From Halictus rubicundus (Eukaryota; Arthropoda; Insecta; Hymenoptera; Halictidae), in contig NC_135165.1 of assembly GCF_050948215.1 (NCBI RefSeq), positions 2,826,501 through 2,890,500 of the forward strand: a stretch of DNA of 64,000 bases, in the 5' to 3' direction. How positions within the stretch are numbered: position 1 is the stretch's first letter; every line of letters starts with the position of its first letter. The notes beneath the pieces were generated by a model. The model was not told the origin of the DNA. It saw only the letters and a program-made list of their open reading frames with translations, and ran no database searches. The translations under genes and the position numbers were made by a program. Positions 26,114-39,036 of the stretch are shown here, in pieces.

Positions 26114-27102
26114 GAAGAACTATTTCAGACAGAAGAAAAGCTGTCTGCTGTGATCAAAATATTGTACAGTAATATAGATATCCTCTCTCCCCACTCCTGG
26201 GTCCCCCCACCAAACTCCTGTCGAGTGTAGTATTAAGAGTAGGGGACTGGTACACTGGTAACGGAGAAGTGGCTGCCCCCAGTGGAGGGGATAGGCGATC
26301 TAAGATCGTGTAGCTCCGTTGTGCTTAGATCAAGACTTTACCGTACTTTCTCGAAGAGTTCCTGAGGTCATTCAACATTTTTCCTACGAGTTTCACCTGT
26401 TACCAGTACCAGTTAAAATAATTTTAACGTCTATTAGAGGTGATACAACCTCCTACACACGTATATTGAAAAATATATGAATAATAAATTATGCAGTGCA
26501 ACAAACGATGCTCGATAGAAAGCAAAACCTGCAATCAAAGATGAGGTATCAAGGTTCCACACGTGTCACGTTTCGCTTTCGTCCGGACAGAGTGTACACG
26601 CGTATCGATCGCGTCAGGATTTCAAAATTAATTTGCAATTTTTTGCTCGAAGCCATGCGATTTTAATTAACCGCTCGCGTTGGCAATTGATCGACAGACG
26701 CTCGCGACGAACGCATCGAATGCGTTTCGCATGGGCCACCGGTGTGCACGAAATCATTTCTGCGAAATGCTTCAAGATTCTAATCAAATATTACCGATTC
26801 GGAAAGGCTCGGGTAGGACGTCTTTGAAACTCGAAGAACACGAGTAACAGGAGTTGTCTCCGAAGATGTAGTTTCGTAGATAACGTGGTAAGAATTCTTT
26901 GATAAGAAATAGGATGCTGCCAGGAAATTGTCCTTTGCATTCAAGAATCTGGAAATTTGAATAGTCTTCGTCGTACGTTGTTCAAGCAAATCCTCTTATG
27001 GTTCGTGTAACGTAGTTTCGGAATGGACATGATTTTCAGGTCGTCTTATCTGTTGGCGATTTGAGGAGTCGTGTCTGGTCGTTTTGAAGAATTTTTCCTT
27101 GT

Positions 27103-27314
27103 TTAACACTAAACCTACCAAGCATTGACAGTATCTGGTAAATATTGCCCTATAAAAATGGCAACCCTAAAATTGAGATTGTCTGTAGTTTTCAATATAA
27201 TAAATCGCTGGACAAGGAAATTTATTCCACTATTTTTCATAAACGAATTTTTATAGTTTCAATAATCGTGAAGTATAAAACCGGTCATTCTGACCGTGGT
27301 AGGTTTAGCGTTAA
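27103..27314. mobile_element. TTAA-flanked MITE-like element, family B copy 3
   Basis: Perfect TTAA on both sides. Termini CACTAAACCTACCA and CGCTAAACCTACCA differ at one position. A subterminal CCGGTCATTCTGACCG palindrome is present. At 212 bp it is the best-preserved family B copy. Confidence 0.7.
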
Positions 27315-27355
27315 CGAGCATTTTATTTTAGAGTACACGTATTAATTGTTTGGTA

Positions 27356-27655
27356 TCAAAATCTTAAAATATGGGCCGGGTAACTAATTTTCTCCGGAAG
27401 CGTTCTATTTCTTGGGGAACAAATAAATAATTTTGAAGAAGAATAGAGAAGACTGTCTATGTTCTGGTCGAGGTATTAGATCTAATGTGATCTCGTGAAC
27501 GTTAACGCATCAAAATCTTAAAATATGGTCGAGTAACTAATTTTCTCGGGAAGCGTTCTCTGTTTCTTGGGGAAAGAAATAAATAATGTTGCAGAAGAGG
27601 GGCTGTCTATTTTCTGGTCGAGGTATATCTGATCTAATGTGATCTCGTTAACCGT
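27356..27655. repeat. Two-copy tandem duplication, period 154 bp
   Basis: TCAAAATCTTAAAATATGG begins at 27356 and again at 27510. Both copies carry TAACTAATTTTCTC, GGAAGCGTTCT, TTTCTTGGGG, TTCTGGTCGAGGTAT and GATCTAATGTGATCTCGT in the same order. Identity is high, so the duplication is probably recent. Confidence 0.85.
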
Positions 27656-28125
27656 GCTGCCGAGGTTGGGACAGGCCGTTTATATATGGTTTTCTGTAGT
27701 GGAGACCGTCGAATCAGAGAACACGGCGAAATTGTACGCGAACGTTTTATGACTCTTTATCTGCGGGGCTCTTATCGTTTCCATGCGGCTCTGTACAGTG
27801 TTCTAACGCAGAATTCTCGTTTCCCCGTAAGGCGCCCTGTTAGCAGACTCTAGTGAAATATTGTTCGAAAGAGTTGCTGCCCGGGCTAAATGAAAATGCA
27901 CCGAATCGTCTGCGAATCGACTGACTCGCACTACTCCAGTTTCCGCGGGCAGTGCGCCGCGGTTTTTCCGCGTTTGTGACAAAAGAAATCTTGAAAGGAT
28001 GACTCTTTAAGACATAGTGAATTAACCAAGGAAACACCAAACGTAACAAATTCTCAAAATAAAGCAGGATTCCATCTCCCACAATTTGAAAAACAGCAAT
28101 TCCACCAAGGCAATTATTTCACCGT

Positions 28126-28364
28126 TTAACCCTTAGCACTCGAGTGGTGACTCTGTAGCACCACTAGAAATTGTTGTGGCAATATTTCAAGGAAATTACA
28201 GAAAATATTTGTTACATTACAAAATTTGTATTCAATAGATTACTAAACATTTCAATATTATATGTGGACATCGAATCAGTTTCGTATGAATAAAATGAAA
28301 ATATTCTAAGACGGAAGAAAAATTTAGTTTTAGAATGAAAATAGCGCCGAGTGCAAAGGGTTAA
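28126..28364. mobile_element. TTAA-flanked MITE-like element, family A copy 2
   Basis: TTAA on both sides. Termini CCCTTAGCACTCGA and CCCTTTGCACTCGG (reverse complement) flank 239 bp that align at both ends with the copy at 4203. The interior is shorter than in copy 1, so one of the two has an internal deletion or insertion. Confidence 0.68.
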
Positions 28365-31300
28365 TAAATGAACAGGGAAAGCCATTGATCAGCCATCGAT
28401 CGTCTATACGATCAATTTCGTTTAACGGAGAGGTTACAGTTTACAAATTGGCGCCTGCAATGAATAACGATCCGCGCTTTGTTCAACTTTCTTAACTTTC
28501 GAGCGACTCCGCGAAATCGCGACAAGTTACGTATTCGTCCTATTCACAATCGACGAGCAAATTGAACAGATTGCTAGCGATTCTGCGAGGAGGACTAGTG
28601 CCGGGGTTCCAGTCTCGTTACGCAATCGCTGTAAACAGCGTTCATTATCTTAGCCGTTTATTAAGAACGTCAGCTGGTGACGGCCGCCGTTAATATAACA
28701 TTATTATCCGGCGTCGATGATTAACAGTGGCGTCGTGTCAATTACGCCCTAAAGGAATCCACGTTAATAGGGAAATTAACTCATTGTTCATTTTCCGGCT
28801 ATAGGCTTGGCGTTTCCCATCGTCGGCGGGACTCGAAACTCCTGGAAATTTGCATATCTTCGATCTCCAGACAATGTCACGCCTGACCCCGATAGATGCA
28901 AAAGGAGGCATGAAAATTCGATTACACGGCCACTCAAATGCAATTGTTGGCTCCTTTGACAGGACTGATCCGAAATTTCGGTAATTTTAACGAGATGCAC
29001 ACAGCCGCCGAGACGCGGGGCCCGTTGATGCACTTGTGTGTGCGTTCTGCGAAATTGCGCGATTGCGTGCACACTGGGTGATCCGAAGAAACCGTCCTCG
29101 GATCCTGTGGACTAGCAATCGCGTCGCGCTAATTAATCTGATAAATCCCAAAATAATTTATTTTTATAATTTTGTATCTCCAGGATTTATTCCTTGGGAT
29201 TCGTTCTGGTGACAGTCGACGCGATTCAAATAATTCGATCGCGATTTCGGTGTACCGTTACGGTCACTCGACTTTTCGTGGTACAACCGGTGTTACGTGA
29301 TGAGATGCTTTCTTTCCAATAAGAAGATGAAAATAGGCGGACGCCTCGCGCGAAGCGGAGAGGTCGAGCGGGGCGGGGACAGACACTTTCTCTCGTCGAC
29401 GCGGCGCGTTCTTCATTCCCGCGAAACGTATTCTTCCTCTCCCCGCCGGGAATCGACACAAGGCAATCAACTTCGTGGTCTCTGGGTGTATCGAATCCGT
29501 TGCTTTCCTCTTTTCGATCATGCCGCCGCTGGATACGCTTTAGAGTTTAGAATGACGTCCTTCCAATTTGCAGGTTCGTCCACTTTTGCACTCTGCTTAC
29601 TGATTTTCGAAAGCCCCTTCCGGTACTGCTTATTTCCAGTTTCAAATTAATTTAATATCCAATTTACTAATTTTTATCTTTATTTTCTCAGGGCGGATAA
29701 AATTGTTTCCTGGCTGATGTTTCAGTATCTTTTATAGCAATTTCAGTTGCTGAGCTAAAAATTAATAGGCATCCTTTAACAATACCTTCCTTGGAATATT
29801 GTCAAAAATTTTGTGTTGATGTTAAGGTCCATTTTTATACTTGCAATGTAGAATTTCTTAAACCTTCTGTTTCGGTATTTTCAAATATTGTGACAGTTTC
29901 ATTGAAAGTGGGGAGGGTTACACCGACTTCTGGATCACAGGGTACATACTGACGACAATCAGCAAACTCTGGTAAGCAAACCAGCATCCTCTAGTCATAA
30001 ATGTTACACCTTTCTCCGTACAATCTTACCAGTGCTGTATAACGAGTTCTCGAGAGTTTGACAAAACCAACGCGACGAGCTTAAACAATGGAAATCGATG
30101 ATTACGGGGGAAAAAAAGTACAAGATATCCCTGGTTTTCTGAACATTCTCCGGCATTATGCGGTCGATTTGATCCATCGAGGATGGTATGTCGGTCTCTC
30201 GAATATCAGTGTTAAGATATTCGGGGACGATCGCTGTCCGGATGACTAACTTCGAGGAGAAAGTAGTCGAGAACAACAAGAAAGCCGGGGCTTGCTCAGA
30301 ATAAACCCGCTGCCATCCGACGCTGGCCAGTTCTCGGAATGTCGGACGCGAAGAATGTCAAACGGGCTGATTTTTCCAATTTTTAATTTTTTAATCACTC
30401 GAATTTAACCGCATCAGGAAAAATCCAAAACATATTACAATCTCTCAATCTCTCCTATTCGCAATGTCTACAAAACTTAAAATTTGCATAAAGATCCTCC
30501 TAAAAACAATCCCTCTGATTCGGAAATATTTTTACGAGAGATTTGTTTCAAAATTGTAAGAAACCCGAATGAATTCTTAATTTTATCATTATTCCCGTTT
30601 AGTTGTTGGTAGATTTACCGCACACACAACTTTGTCTGCGACGGTTTTAGCGAGTTCGAAAAATTGGTGTTTTATCATACGGTTCTTTCGAGCGGTCTAG
30701 CTTCGCGATCGCTGTCGCGCAGCCTCGGCGGCTGTCGAATAAAGATAAATAAAACATTGTTACGTCAACGGGGATCGTTGAACCGGGACACGTATGCGTC
30801 GGTGCACTGATCTCGCCGTTACAGGAACGCAAACCTGATTTCACGCTCCGTATCGTTCACGTAGCGCGGGCAAGGGTGTCGGAATCTGGACTGTCTGGTT
30901 ATGGTTACGATCAGTTAGGCCTTCGACCACGTGAGACAGCTCGACACCTTGGCCTTCCGCCCCTCCATCTCGTTACCAGGGCCGTGACACTGGCAGGTCG
31001 CGTTCGAATTCGATTGCACGGAACACGGGACGGGAACTTGTTCATTCTCAGACACACGCCGACCGATCAGAGCCGTGAAACGATGCCCGCGGACGTGTTA
31101 GGAACTGTAACGCGAGCTGATACGCTCGCCGAGCAACCGTTTGATGAATTAACATGCGTCATCAGTGACATAACCGCGGAGGAGCGCGTCGCTCCACGTA
31201 ATTGTGCGCGCTCGAGGAAACGGTCTCACGCGCAGCTCGAAAGAAGCCTTCGTTCGCTCCCATTTATAATATTTACAATTTCGCTACACTAAAAATCCAA

Positions 31301-33160
31301 TTTATGACAATTCTATTTATTGTGAGTCGCAAGTAGACTGCAGATTTTCGTGCAGAATAAAAATCGTCTGCGAGATAGCTACGTAGGTATTCGTCCTTAA
31401 ATAATTTTAATGTCTTCGAAATAATACAACAGTGTTTTCTCGAAGGGTTTCTACATACCATTTTTGCCACAAATACACAAAATTCGGAATGGTTGGTTTC
31501 GGAGGAGATTTGAAAATTGATCTGTGTCAATGCGATAGATCAAGTGGTAAAAATAGCAAAGAACACTTTCGAATATTTCAGTGGCTGATTTTGGGGAAAA
31601 CAGGACGAGAAATCAAATTTCTAGCCACAGAAATGGAACAAAGACACAAATACCGAATACTGTTTATAATTACAAATGACGGTGTTCGACGATGTTCTTA
31701 TGTGGACCATCGCCGAGCCCCCGGGGAGTGTGTCAGAATTCTCGTTTCGTAAGTGAACGCTGTCCTCTCGAACGAGAAAGTAGTCCCGATACGAGATTCT
31801 CGGTAATATCGACTCAATTTTCGGGTATTGTTACAAGAACGTTAATCACGCGAATTCCCCTCAGGAAAGTTCGTCGTGAAACTCTTGCTACAAATATTGA
31901 CGATACTAATAGAAACCGAGGAGTCAACGTTTTGTAAGAGGAAACGTATTTTTTCTCCGTTACATAAAAGACTTCATTTGCTCTTCAATTATATCTCTTT
32001 GTTTGACCGAATGTCATAACACCGAAAGCGATAAGAGGTTGGGAACACACGTACTGTTGCGTAAGATTCCGTCGGTTCGACGCGTGGGTGTGTGTGTGTG
32101 TGTGTGTGTGTGTAGCTTGTGTGCCAAAAAAGGTAAATTTTTAAAGCAGTTTCTTAGCACATGCATTTGGACAGAGTTGCAAATACAATGTTTCGCAACG
32201 TGTGCGCGTACGTTGTTGATTTTTCTAGTTTGTCTGAGAACTGTAGAAGAGAAACTGAGGTTAAATTTGTTGGAGGCTAAAATATTGTTGGCAACTTTAC
32301 TTGTTACTTGTGCCATTCGTTGGCTAATTATTTCAAAGATACAAGCTACTACGCGTGGCGAATTCGGTTTATCAACGTTGCGATCAAGTTTATCGAATAG
32401 GCGTGCAGACGGGCACGCTGAACGCGCGCGATAAGTAGAAACAGCAAGTAACGAGCAGACACGGCAACCAAATCATATCGAATAGGATGTACAGTCCAGT
32501 GAAACAATGCCTTCCAGGTCAAATCCCGAACAGCACTTGCAAAGCGGTTTGTCTGTTCACCGGAATCAACCGTTCCACATTTACGCGCACTACTACGAGC
32601 CTGCAAGAATGTTCGGCGGAGACCAACCAATTTTCCCTTTCGAAATCTGATCAAAATGGCGCCACCGAGTCGACGCTCCGATTTAACCCGGTTCCACCAT
32701 GTTTGACAGGCCCGATACACCGGACCGAGCGATTTCAGATTATCATAATGTTATCACACTCGTAGAAAACCAGTAGAGGGACCAGGGTTACAAATGAACG
32801 TGGTTACTTGCTAATTTATCCTCGAGATGCGACAATTTTGCAAGCTAATTTCTGTCGAAATGATAAAACGCACAAGGTCAAGCCAGTCTGGTCACGCCTT
32901 AAAAATATTCCGTGCTCTCTCGTTCGCCGTGTTCCGGAGAAACACGTTCCTCGTCCGGGTACGAAATTTCTCAACGGGTGACCTACTTCTTCAAATTCTG
33001 CGACATACGTTGAATTTTTTTCTTAGCCCGTTGCATCAGGAAGAAATCATTTATTGGCTGGTTACGTTCCGGTCCCGGTATCGTTCACCGTTTCACCATC
33101 CGGAAGTCTGTTAATAGACGTTTTAATAGAGGATGTGTCTAGTTCACTGCAATCTTCCGA
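28365..33160. other. Gene-free stretch
   Basis: No exon chain or domain-bearing open frame was found. The open frames at 30876-31292 and 32003-32434 show no family resemblance, and the latter runs over a GT repeat. Confidence 0.45.
32088..32113. repeat. (GT)n microsatellite
   Basis: About 12-13 GT units. Confidence 0.9.
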
Positions 33161-33169
33161 GATTAATTT

Positions 33170-33450
33170 CGAGAAAATGATCGATCCCCGTAGGCTGAAG
33201 TTTTGCACACATATTTATTGATGTTCGAAGCGACGCCATGAATTTTTACGAGACGTTCTCTTAAAAATGACGGGGCTTTATTAATAAACTTTCTATGGGG
33301 ATGTTCTAGATTGGACGCGCGCGTTTTTAGTGGAATCTTAAATAAATTTCGCGAGAACGATTGAACCTGGTAAGCTGAAATTTTGCATACATATTTATTC
33401 ACGTTCGAGGTAATATCATGAATTTTTATGAGACGTTTCGTTCAAACTTG
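33170..33450. repeat. Two-copy tandem duplication, period 180 bp
   Basis: TAGGCTGAAGTTTTGCACAC (33191) and TAAGCTGAAATTTTGCATAC (33371) open matching blocks. Both are followed by ATATTTATT..GTTCGA and ATGAATTTTTA.GAGACGTT. The period is a multiple of three, so a minus-strand open frame spans both copies by chance. Confidence 0.75.
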
Positions 33451-33459
33451 CGAGAGTTA

Positions 33460-35522
33460 TTAACAAACGCGCGGGTAGTGTTGTTGAAAAGCTGTGTTCT
33501 ATCGGTTCGAGCTCTGTTTAATGGACTGTTAAGCAACTATTGCTGGATAAACTGTTAAATTCATTGAATTTAGCTTTGATCGAGCTAGTCCCGTTTGTAT
33601 TCGTTCCAACCAAAAACAGCTTCGAACCGATCGAGGGCCCTATTCACGCCGATCGTTCGATCAGAGCGATGTTTCTGTATGCGAGCTTTCATCCCCGTAA
33701 AAATCCGATTTCAATGTATATTTGAACATAGTCTATGATCCCCATAGCGTCGCCTTTTCTAGCCAGCGCTGTCCCTTTTGCAGCGTCATTTCGGCGACCC
33801 CATGATCCCATAGTGCAAACCAACAGTGAGCTCTTTGTCTCCATCGACGCGACAGAAACGAGTCGCCGGCCAATGGAAAGGATCTGGGAATAGCGTCCGT
33901 TGCTCTATAATATCTTGTTTCAACCAGTGAACAGCGACTTTATGGTTGGTTTACTGTACAGTCAAGTGCAATAATGCTTTAGAGGTTAAACCTGGAAACT
34001 AACAACTTTCGAAACGGTCCGGCTGATCTGAGTCGTCCGACATCTATTTGCGTTCGGTAACGCTCGCCGGCCGGGAACTTTAATTTCAATTTCACCTGGC
34101 ACAATTATTTGCGAAAAGAATTAACTTACAAACGTTGCACGCCATCTTAAAGGGCCGGTCCTCCTGTTTTTCGACGTGTCGAATCAATTTTCGAATTTGT
34201 TCGAAAGTTCCGTTGCCGACACTGCACAGTATGAAATCTGAAACAAGAAAATTTTCTGGTCGGATTAAAACATTCGGAACGCTATCCGAAGAGGAATACT
34301 GGAACTTTATTTTGTGACAGGGATTTAAGCATCGATGCAATATGCACTTTTATCATTGTTCGATGCGTCGTTTAATATCTTGCAGCACATAATTCCGTTT
34401 GTTAAGACGAGCTCAACGACGTGTAACTGCAAGGCGTCCCTTTTTGCGGCGAGTCGTTAAATTGTGAACCCCCAGAGAGTTAGGTCAACGAGAACCGCGC
34501 GTCTTCGGCTTGCAGCACTCTATTTAACTGCACTACGGATATAAACCAGACCGCTTACTTTTTCATCACGTGTTTTTTGCCGTGAAGGAGATATGGCCAA
34601 CGTGCGGACAATTGAGTTGCAAAGAAATTAAGTTAACCCACTTATTTCCTCGCCGACTCGAGAAATACTTTTTCCACTGTCTTCGGTACTTTTTAAAACA
34701 TTTACCTGTGCACGCCGGGAGACACGTACTTCTTGAAAACAGGCCCTCTGAACGAATAATAAATAAAAACCAACTAAACCCGACAAAATTTTATTCCCTT
34801 CCACTTGCAATTCCTTTTTTTACATTTTTACATGCTGGAAATATACATCAAGGTCCACGGCATGTGATTGAACACAAATCAACCCTTTGAGGATTTTTTA
34901 AAATGGAGAACTATAGGGTGGTTTACGACTAATGTTTTCACCGTTCTAGGCTGTCGAATAGTCTAAACAAATTCCGTAATACGTGTCTCTGTTGATCTAA
35001 AACACAATTGGAACAACCCTTGAAAATTTCGCCGGCATTAAAGCAGAATTCGCAATTAATCGACAGAACAATGCAGTTTTACAGGGGCAGCTTGGTGGTC
35101 GGCGCTAAAAATTAATTATATCCACGGGTATATAAGTAAGTTTAATATATGGACGGTAGACAGCGGAACCGCGGTGCGTGGCGAGCCAACGGGCTGAATG
35201 AAGTCCTTTTAATTAATCCTAAATAACGCGGTCGAAACTGTGCGTCGCTAGGCCGGCCCGATCGATTAGTAGTCTGTACGTGACAGTTCATTCAGCTAAA
35301 TCGAGTACACACCATTCTTATTCAGTGAACACGCGGCCTGTACACGGGGCTGGAACTTAATTAAATCGCGATGAGCATTTACAACGCAACAGTAAGAGCA
35401 TTTGTCTCGCTGCTCGTGAGCTCTAAGGACAAATTGCGAATTGCATTCGGAACGAATTCATTTGGCCACGTCCGGAATGGTGAGGACGGAGGTAAAGGTC
35501 TCTCATGCCAAGGCAACTGCCA

Positions 35523-35579
<57 letters not shown>

Positions 35580-36239
35580 TCCCGTTCCATCCAACTCACC
35601 CTTTCCCCGGGTCCCTTCTTCTCCGTCTTCTTCCCGGCCGTCCCCACTTTCGGTTATTCTCTTTCAGCCTACGATACTCGGCCGCAATGTCCGTCTATCG
35701 TTATCTGCTCCTCTCTTTCTTCGGCGTTTCCTTTCCGCGACGAGTGGTCGCAATTGCCAGGCGACCGGATTTTCCGGAGAAAGGGACCACTACTGTTGCC
35801 GGCTCCGTCCACCAACCGGAACGAATCGTCTCTTGCACGCAGCACCAGGCCAGGCCCCCCAGGCTCAGCCTTGGGCTTCCTCGCCGCGTAATCGCTCAAC
35901 GATTTACCGATGGGAGATTTACCTTACACTTGGTTTAGAAAGTGCAGCCGCGTTCCTGATCACGTGCTTGATCCCCAGACCACCTCGCCGAATACCCGCC
36001 GCTACGCGTTGCTCTCCCTACGTCGCATTCTTCTCTGTCGGATCGCCGGATTTGTCCTCTCGTTCTCCACCCTCCCGGACGAAATGATCGCCCATGTGCC
36101 CTGCTGTTTTTAATTTCACACGAATCCCCGAACGGTACACACCGTGCCGTAATTGTTACGACGCGGGACGCAGGATCCTGCCAGCACAGTTGCACTTTAC
36201 CAAAAGCGAGTCTCTTAATAGGATTTTCAGTGGATGTAC
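33460..36239. other. Gene-free stretch with a CT microsatellite
   Basis: No gene is supported. The 238-codon open frame at 35371-36087 runs through the (CT)n tract and has no recognisable domain. Confidence 0.45.
35526..35577. repeat. (CT)n microsatellite
   Basis: About 25 uninterrupted CT units. Frames across it encode only Leu-Ser or Ser-Leu runs (Arg-Glu on the other strand). Confidence 0.95.
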
Positions 36240-36255
36240 TGTACCAAAAGGATAT

Positions 36256-37310
36256 GTACATTCTAGTATATTTTAGTATGTTCAAGTATATTCTAGTATA
36301 TTCAATGTATATCCTTGTATATTTTAGTATATTCCAGTATATTCAATGTATATTCTTGTATATTTTAGTATATTCTAGTAGATTCTTGTATATTCCAGTA
36401 TATTCTTGTATATTCTAGTGTATTATAGTGTATACTAGTATATTCTAGTATATTCAATGTACATTCTTGTATATTCCAATATATTCAATGTATATTCTTG
36501 TATATTCTAGTATATTGTACTGTATACTAGTATATTCAATGTATATTCTTGTATATTCTAGTATATTGTACTGTATACTAGTATATTCTAGTATATTCAA
36601 TGTATATTCTTGTATATTTTAGTATAGTCTAGGATATTCTAGTATATTCAATGTAATTTCTTGTATATTCTGGCATATTCTAGTATATTTAATGTATATT
36701 CTAGTATATTCAATATATATTCTTGTATATTCTAATATATTCTAATATATTCTTGTATATTCTAGTATATTGTACTGTATACTAGTACATTCCAGTACAT
36801 TCAATGTATATTCTTGTACATTTTAGTATATTCTAGTAGATTGTACTGTATAATAGTATATTCTAGTATATTCAATGTATATTCTTGTATATTCTAGTAT
36901 ATTCTAGTATATTCAATGTATATTCTTGTATATTCTAGTATATTCTTGTATATTTTTAGTATATTCTAGTATATTCAGTGTATATTCTTGTATATTCTAG
37001 TATATTATACTGTATACTAGTATATTCTAATATATTCAATGTATATTTTTGTATATTTTTGTATATTATAGTATATTATAGTATATTCTAGTATATTCAA
37101 GTATATTCTAATATATTCTGGTATATTCTATTATATTCTGGTATATTCTAGTATACTCAATGTATATTCTTGTATATTCTAATATATTGTATTATATTCT
37201 TGTATATTCTTATATATTTTAGTGTATTCTAGTATATTCAAGTACATTATAATATATTCTAGTATATTCCCGTATATTCTTGTAGTATATTCTTGTGTAT
37301 TCTTGCAGAT
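36256..37310. repeat. AT-rich minisatellite, 10-11 bp unit, about 1 kb
   Basis: About 100 tandem units of the form TATATTCTAG, with regular variants TATATTCTTG, TATATTCAATG (11 bp) and TACTGTATACTAG. Variants recur in ordered blocks, for example GTACTGTATACTAG at about 36517 and 36568, so there is higher-order structure with a period near 51 bp in part of the array. It is AT-rich and not coding. Confidence 0.95.
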
Positions 37311-38885
37311 ATGGTATGTTGACTGCAGTAGTATGTTGTATGTTGATACAGTATGTTTATTGGGCGAAATTGTTGAAGAACAGAGCTGCAACAGAGCTTG
37401 AGAGCCGTGGGTTTGTTCGACGATTGAAAATCAGACGGAAACTTCTGTCTTTGAATGGGCCTTTCTCTTTCGCTCTTTCACCCGTTTCACCGGTGGTCTG
37501 TTCATCGAATGATCGCATGATACGACCCGACAGGATACACCGGGAAGGTAGGCCAAAGCAGTCTGTAATCGCGAGCGGGGCCGCGATTCTTGTGATCGAT
37601 GGAAGAATGAAAGTTCTGGCTGGCATGCCGAGCCGCCGAGATCAAACCCGCTCAAGGCTGATGAATCTGTAGCATGGCTGAGTTCATTGGGTCTACCGTC
37701 GCGGTGTGGCATTGTCGTCTCGCGTGCCATTTCTTTCGTCCTATTTCCTTTTTCTTTTTTCTTTTTCTCTCGCGACGCTTTCATATCCGAGCCTTTTTTT
37801 CGACCGGGAAATTATTCGGCGAACCGAGGGGAGGAGGCTCGCTGCCGTTGATTTAGTGTGGAAATCTCTCCTCGATCGCGCGCTTTTGTTCGGGTATCGC
37901 GGCGAAACCGCTGTGTTTTACGTTTGTGAAATTTTGGTCACGGGGGAATAACTTTTTGGAAATTGAAGGGAACGATTTGGGAATTTTTTAGGGGTTCGAA
38001 GGAGGGATCTGCTGGATGATGTGTAACAATATCCTCGAGATAGAAAGTCCATATTTTCACATTTTTATGACTCCTCTAATTGATCACTATCTTCAAAATG
38101 TATTTTCATACTAGATTAACGGGAACACGCGAAATGTAATTTATAGTAACATGAATCAGGGCTGGTAGGAAGTAAAATGTAAGCTTAAAAATGGTTCAAA
38201 GAGAAAGTTGAATTCAGATCGTGTCTTCCGACGTAAATGAGCAATTAACGTAATGCGTTTACGGGAACACAAATTCGCGCTATTTTATTTTACGAAATTA
38301 CGGCTTTTAAGGGGCAGGATAGCTGCTCTAGTGTAACCAGTTATGATGCATAACAGGTGCGAGCCAAGTTCATGCGGCAAGGACACTTTCACGAGTCTTT
38401 GGCGGCCATTTAATGGCCATTCCCGGAACATTTAGACGTGGTAAATGTTTGTTTTAATTGCCTGGCCCGTCGGCAACTACGATTCATTCTGTCCATCGTT
38501 TGCAAATGAGACGTTAATTGGAAACAATTACAAAACATTCGGTTGAAATTTCAATTGTTCATTTAGTCAAAGGAAACTCCCGAATGATACACATTCTAGC
38601 TGTTTCATATAAATTGCTACAATTCATATCTCTATGGAATAACTTATGAATCGACCTCACTTCATTCTAAGTAGGGTGGATACGGTTTTTTCTATGGAGA
38701 TTACTATAACAATGCACATTCAGGCTAGGAACAATGCGAGTAGTGACGCAAATGTCTGAATGGTTACGTAATTCATCTTTATTTCAAGAAATTAAGGTTA
38801 AACATTGCGATACGTTGCATTGAAAACCAGACTTACTATTCTCACAAACGGGTGTGTCATAATGGGATGTCAGCTAACGAAATTT
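37311..38885. other. Gene-free stretch
   Basis: Nothing recognisable on either strand. Short open frames at 37295-37951 are unsupported. Confidence 0.45.
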
Positions 38886-38889
38886 CAAT

Positions 38890-39036
38890 TAAGGGACCCT
38901 ACTACTGTGGGCGTACCAATCACCGTGCCTAAATTAATTATACTTATTTTTAAAGCGTAATGAAATCCATTCCTTAGTATTCGTTACGTTTCAAAAATAA
39001 GTGTAATTGATATAGGCACAGTAATTCGGTCCCTTA
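38890..39036. repeat. Foldback element / long imperfect hairpin
   Basis: The arms 38925-38960 and 38984-39019 are 36 bases each and pair at 31 of 36 positions, for example CTTATTTTTAAAGCGTAA against CTTATTTTTGAAACGTAA. The loop is about 23 bases. An outer 9-base pair TAAGGGACC (38890-38898) and GGTCCCTTA (39028-39036) extends the symmetry. It is probably a small foldback transposon; a hairpin RNA source is less likely. No target duplication was identified. Confidence 0.72.

Noticed and set aside
26160..26340. GC-rich, possibly structured segment considered as a small RNA gene
   Set aside because: It does not match any snRNA or tRNA consensus that could be recognised by eye.
33163..33402. Minus-strand ORF with internal repeat
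   Set aside because: It comes from a 180-bp tandem duplication whose period is a multiple of three; nothing else suggests coding.
35371..36087. 238-codon plus-strand ORF
   Set aside because: It runs through a (CT)n microsatellite coding for Leu-Ser repeats, and no recognisable domain or splice structure follows.
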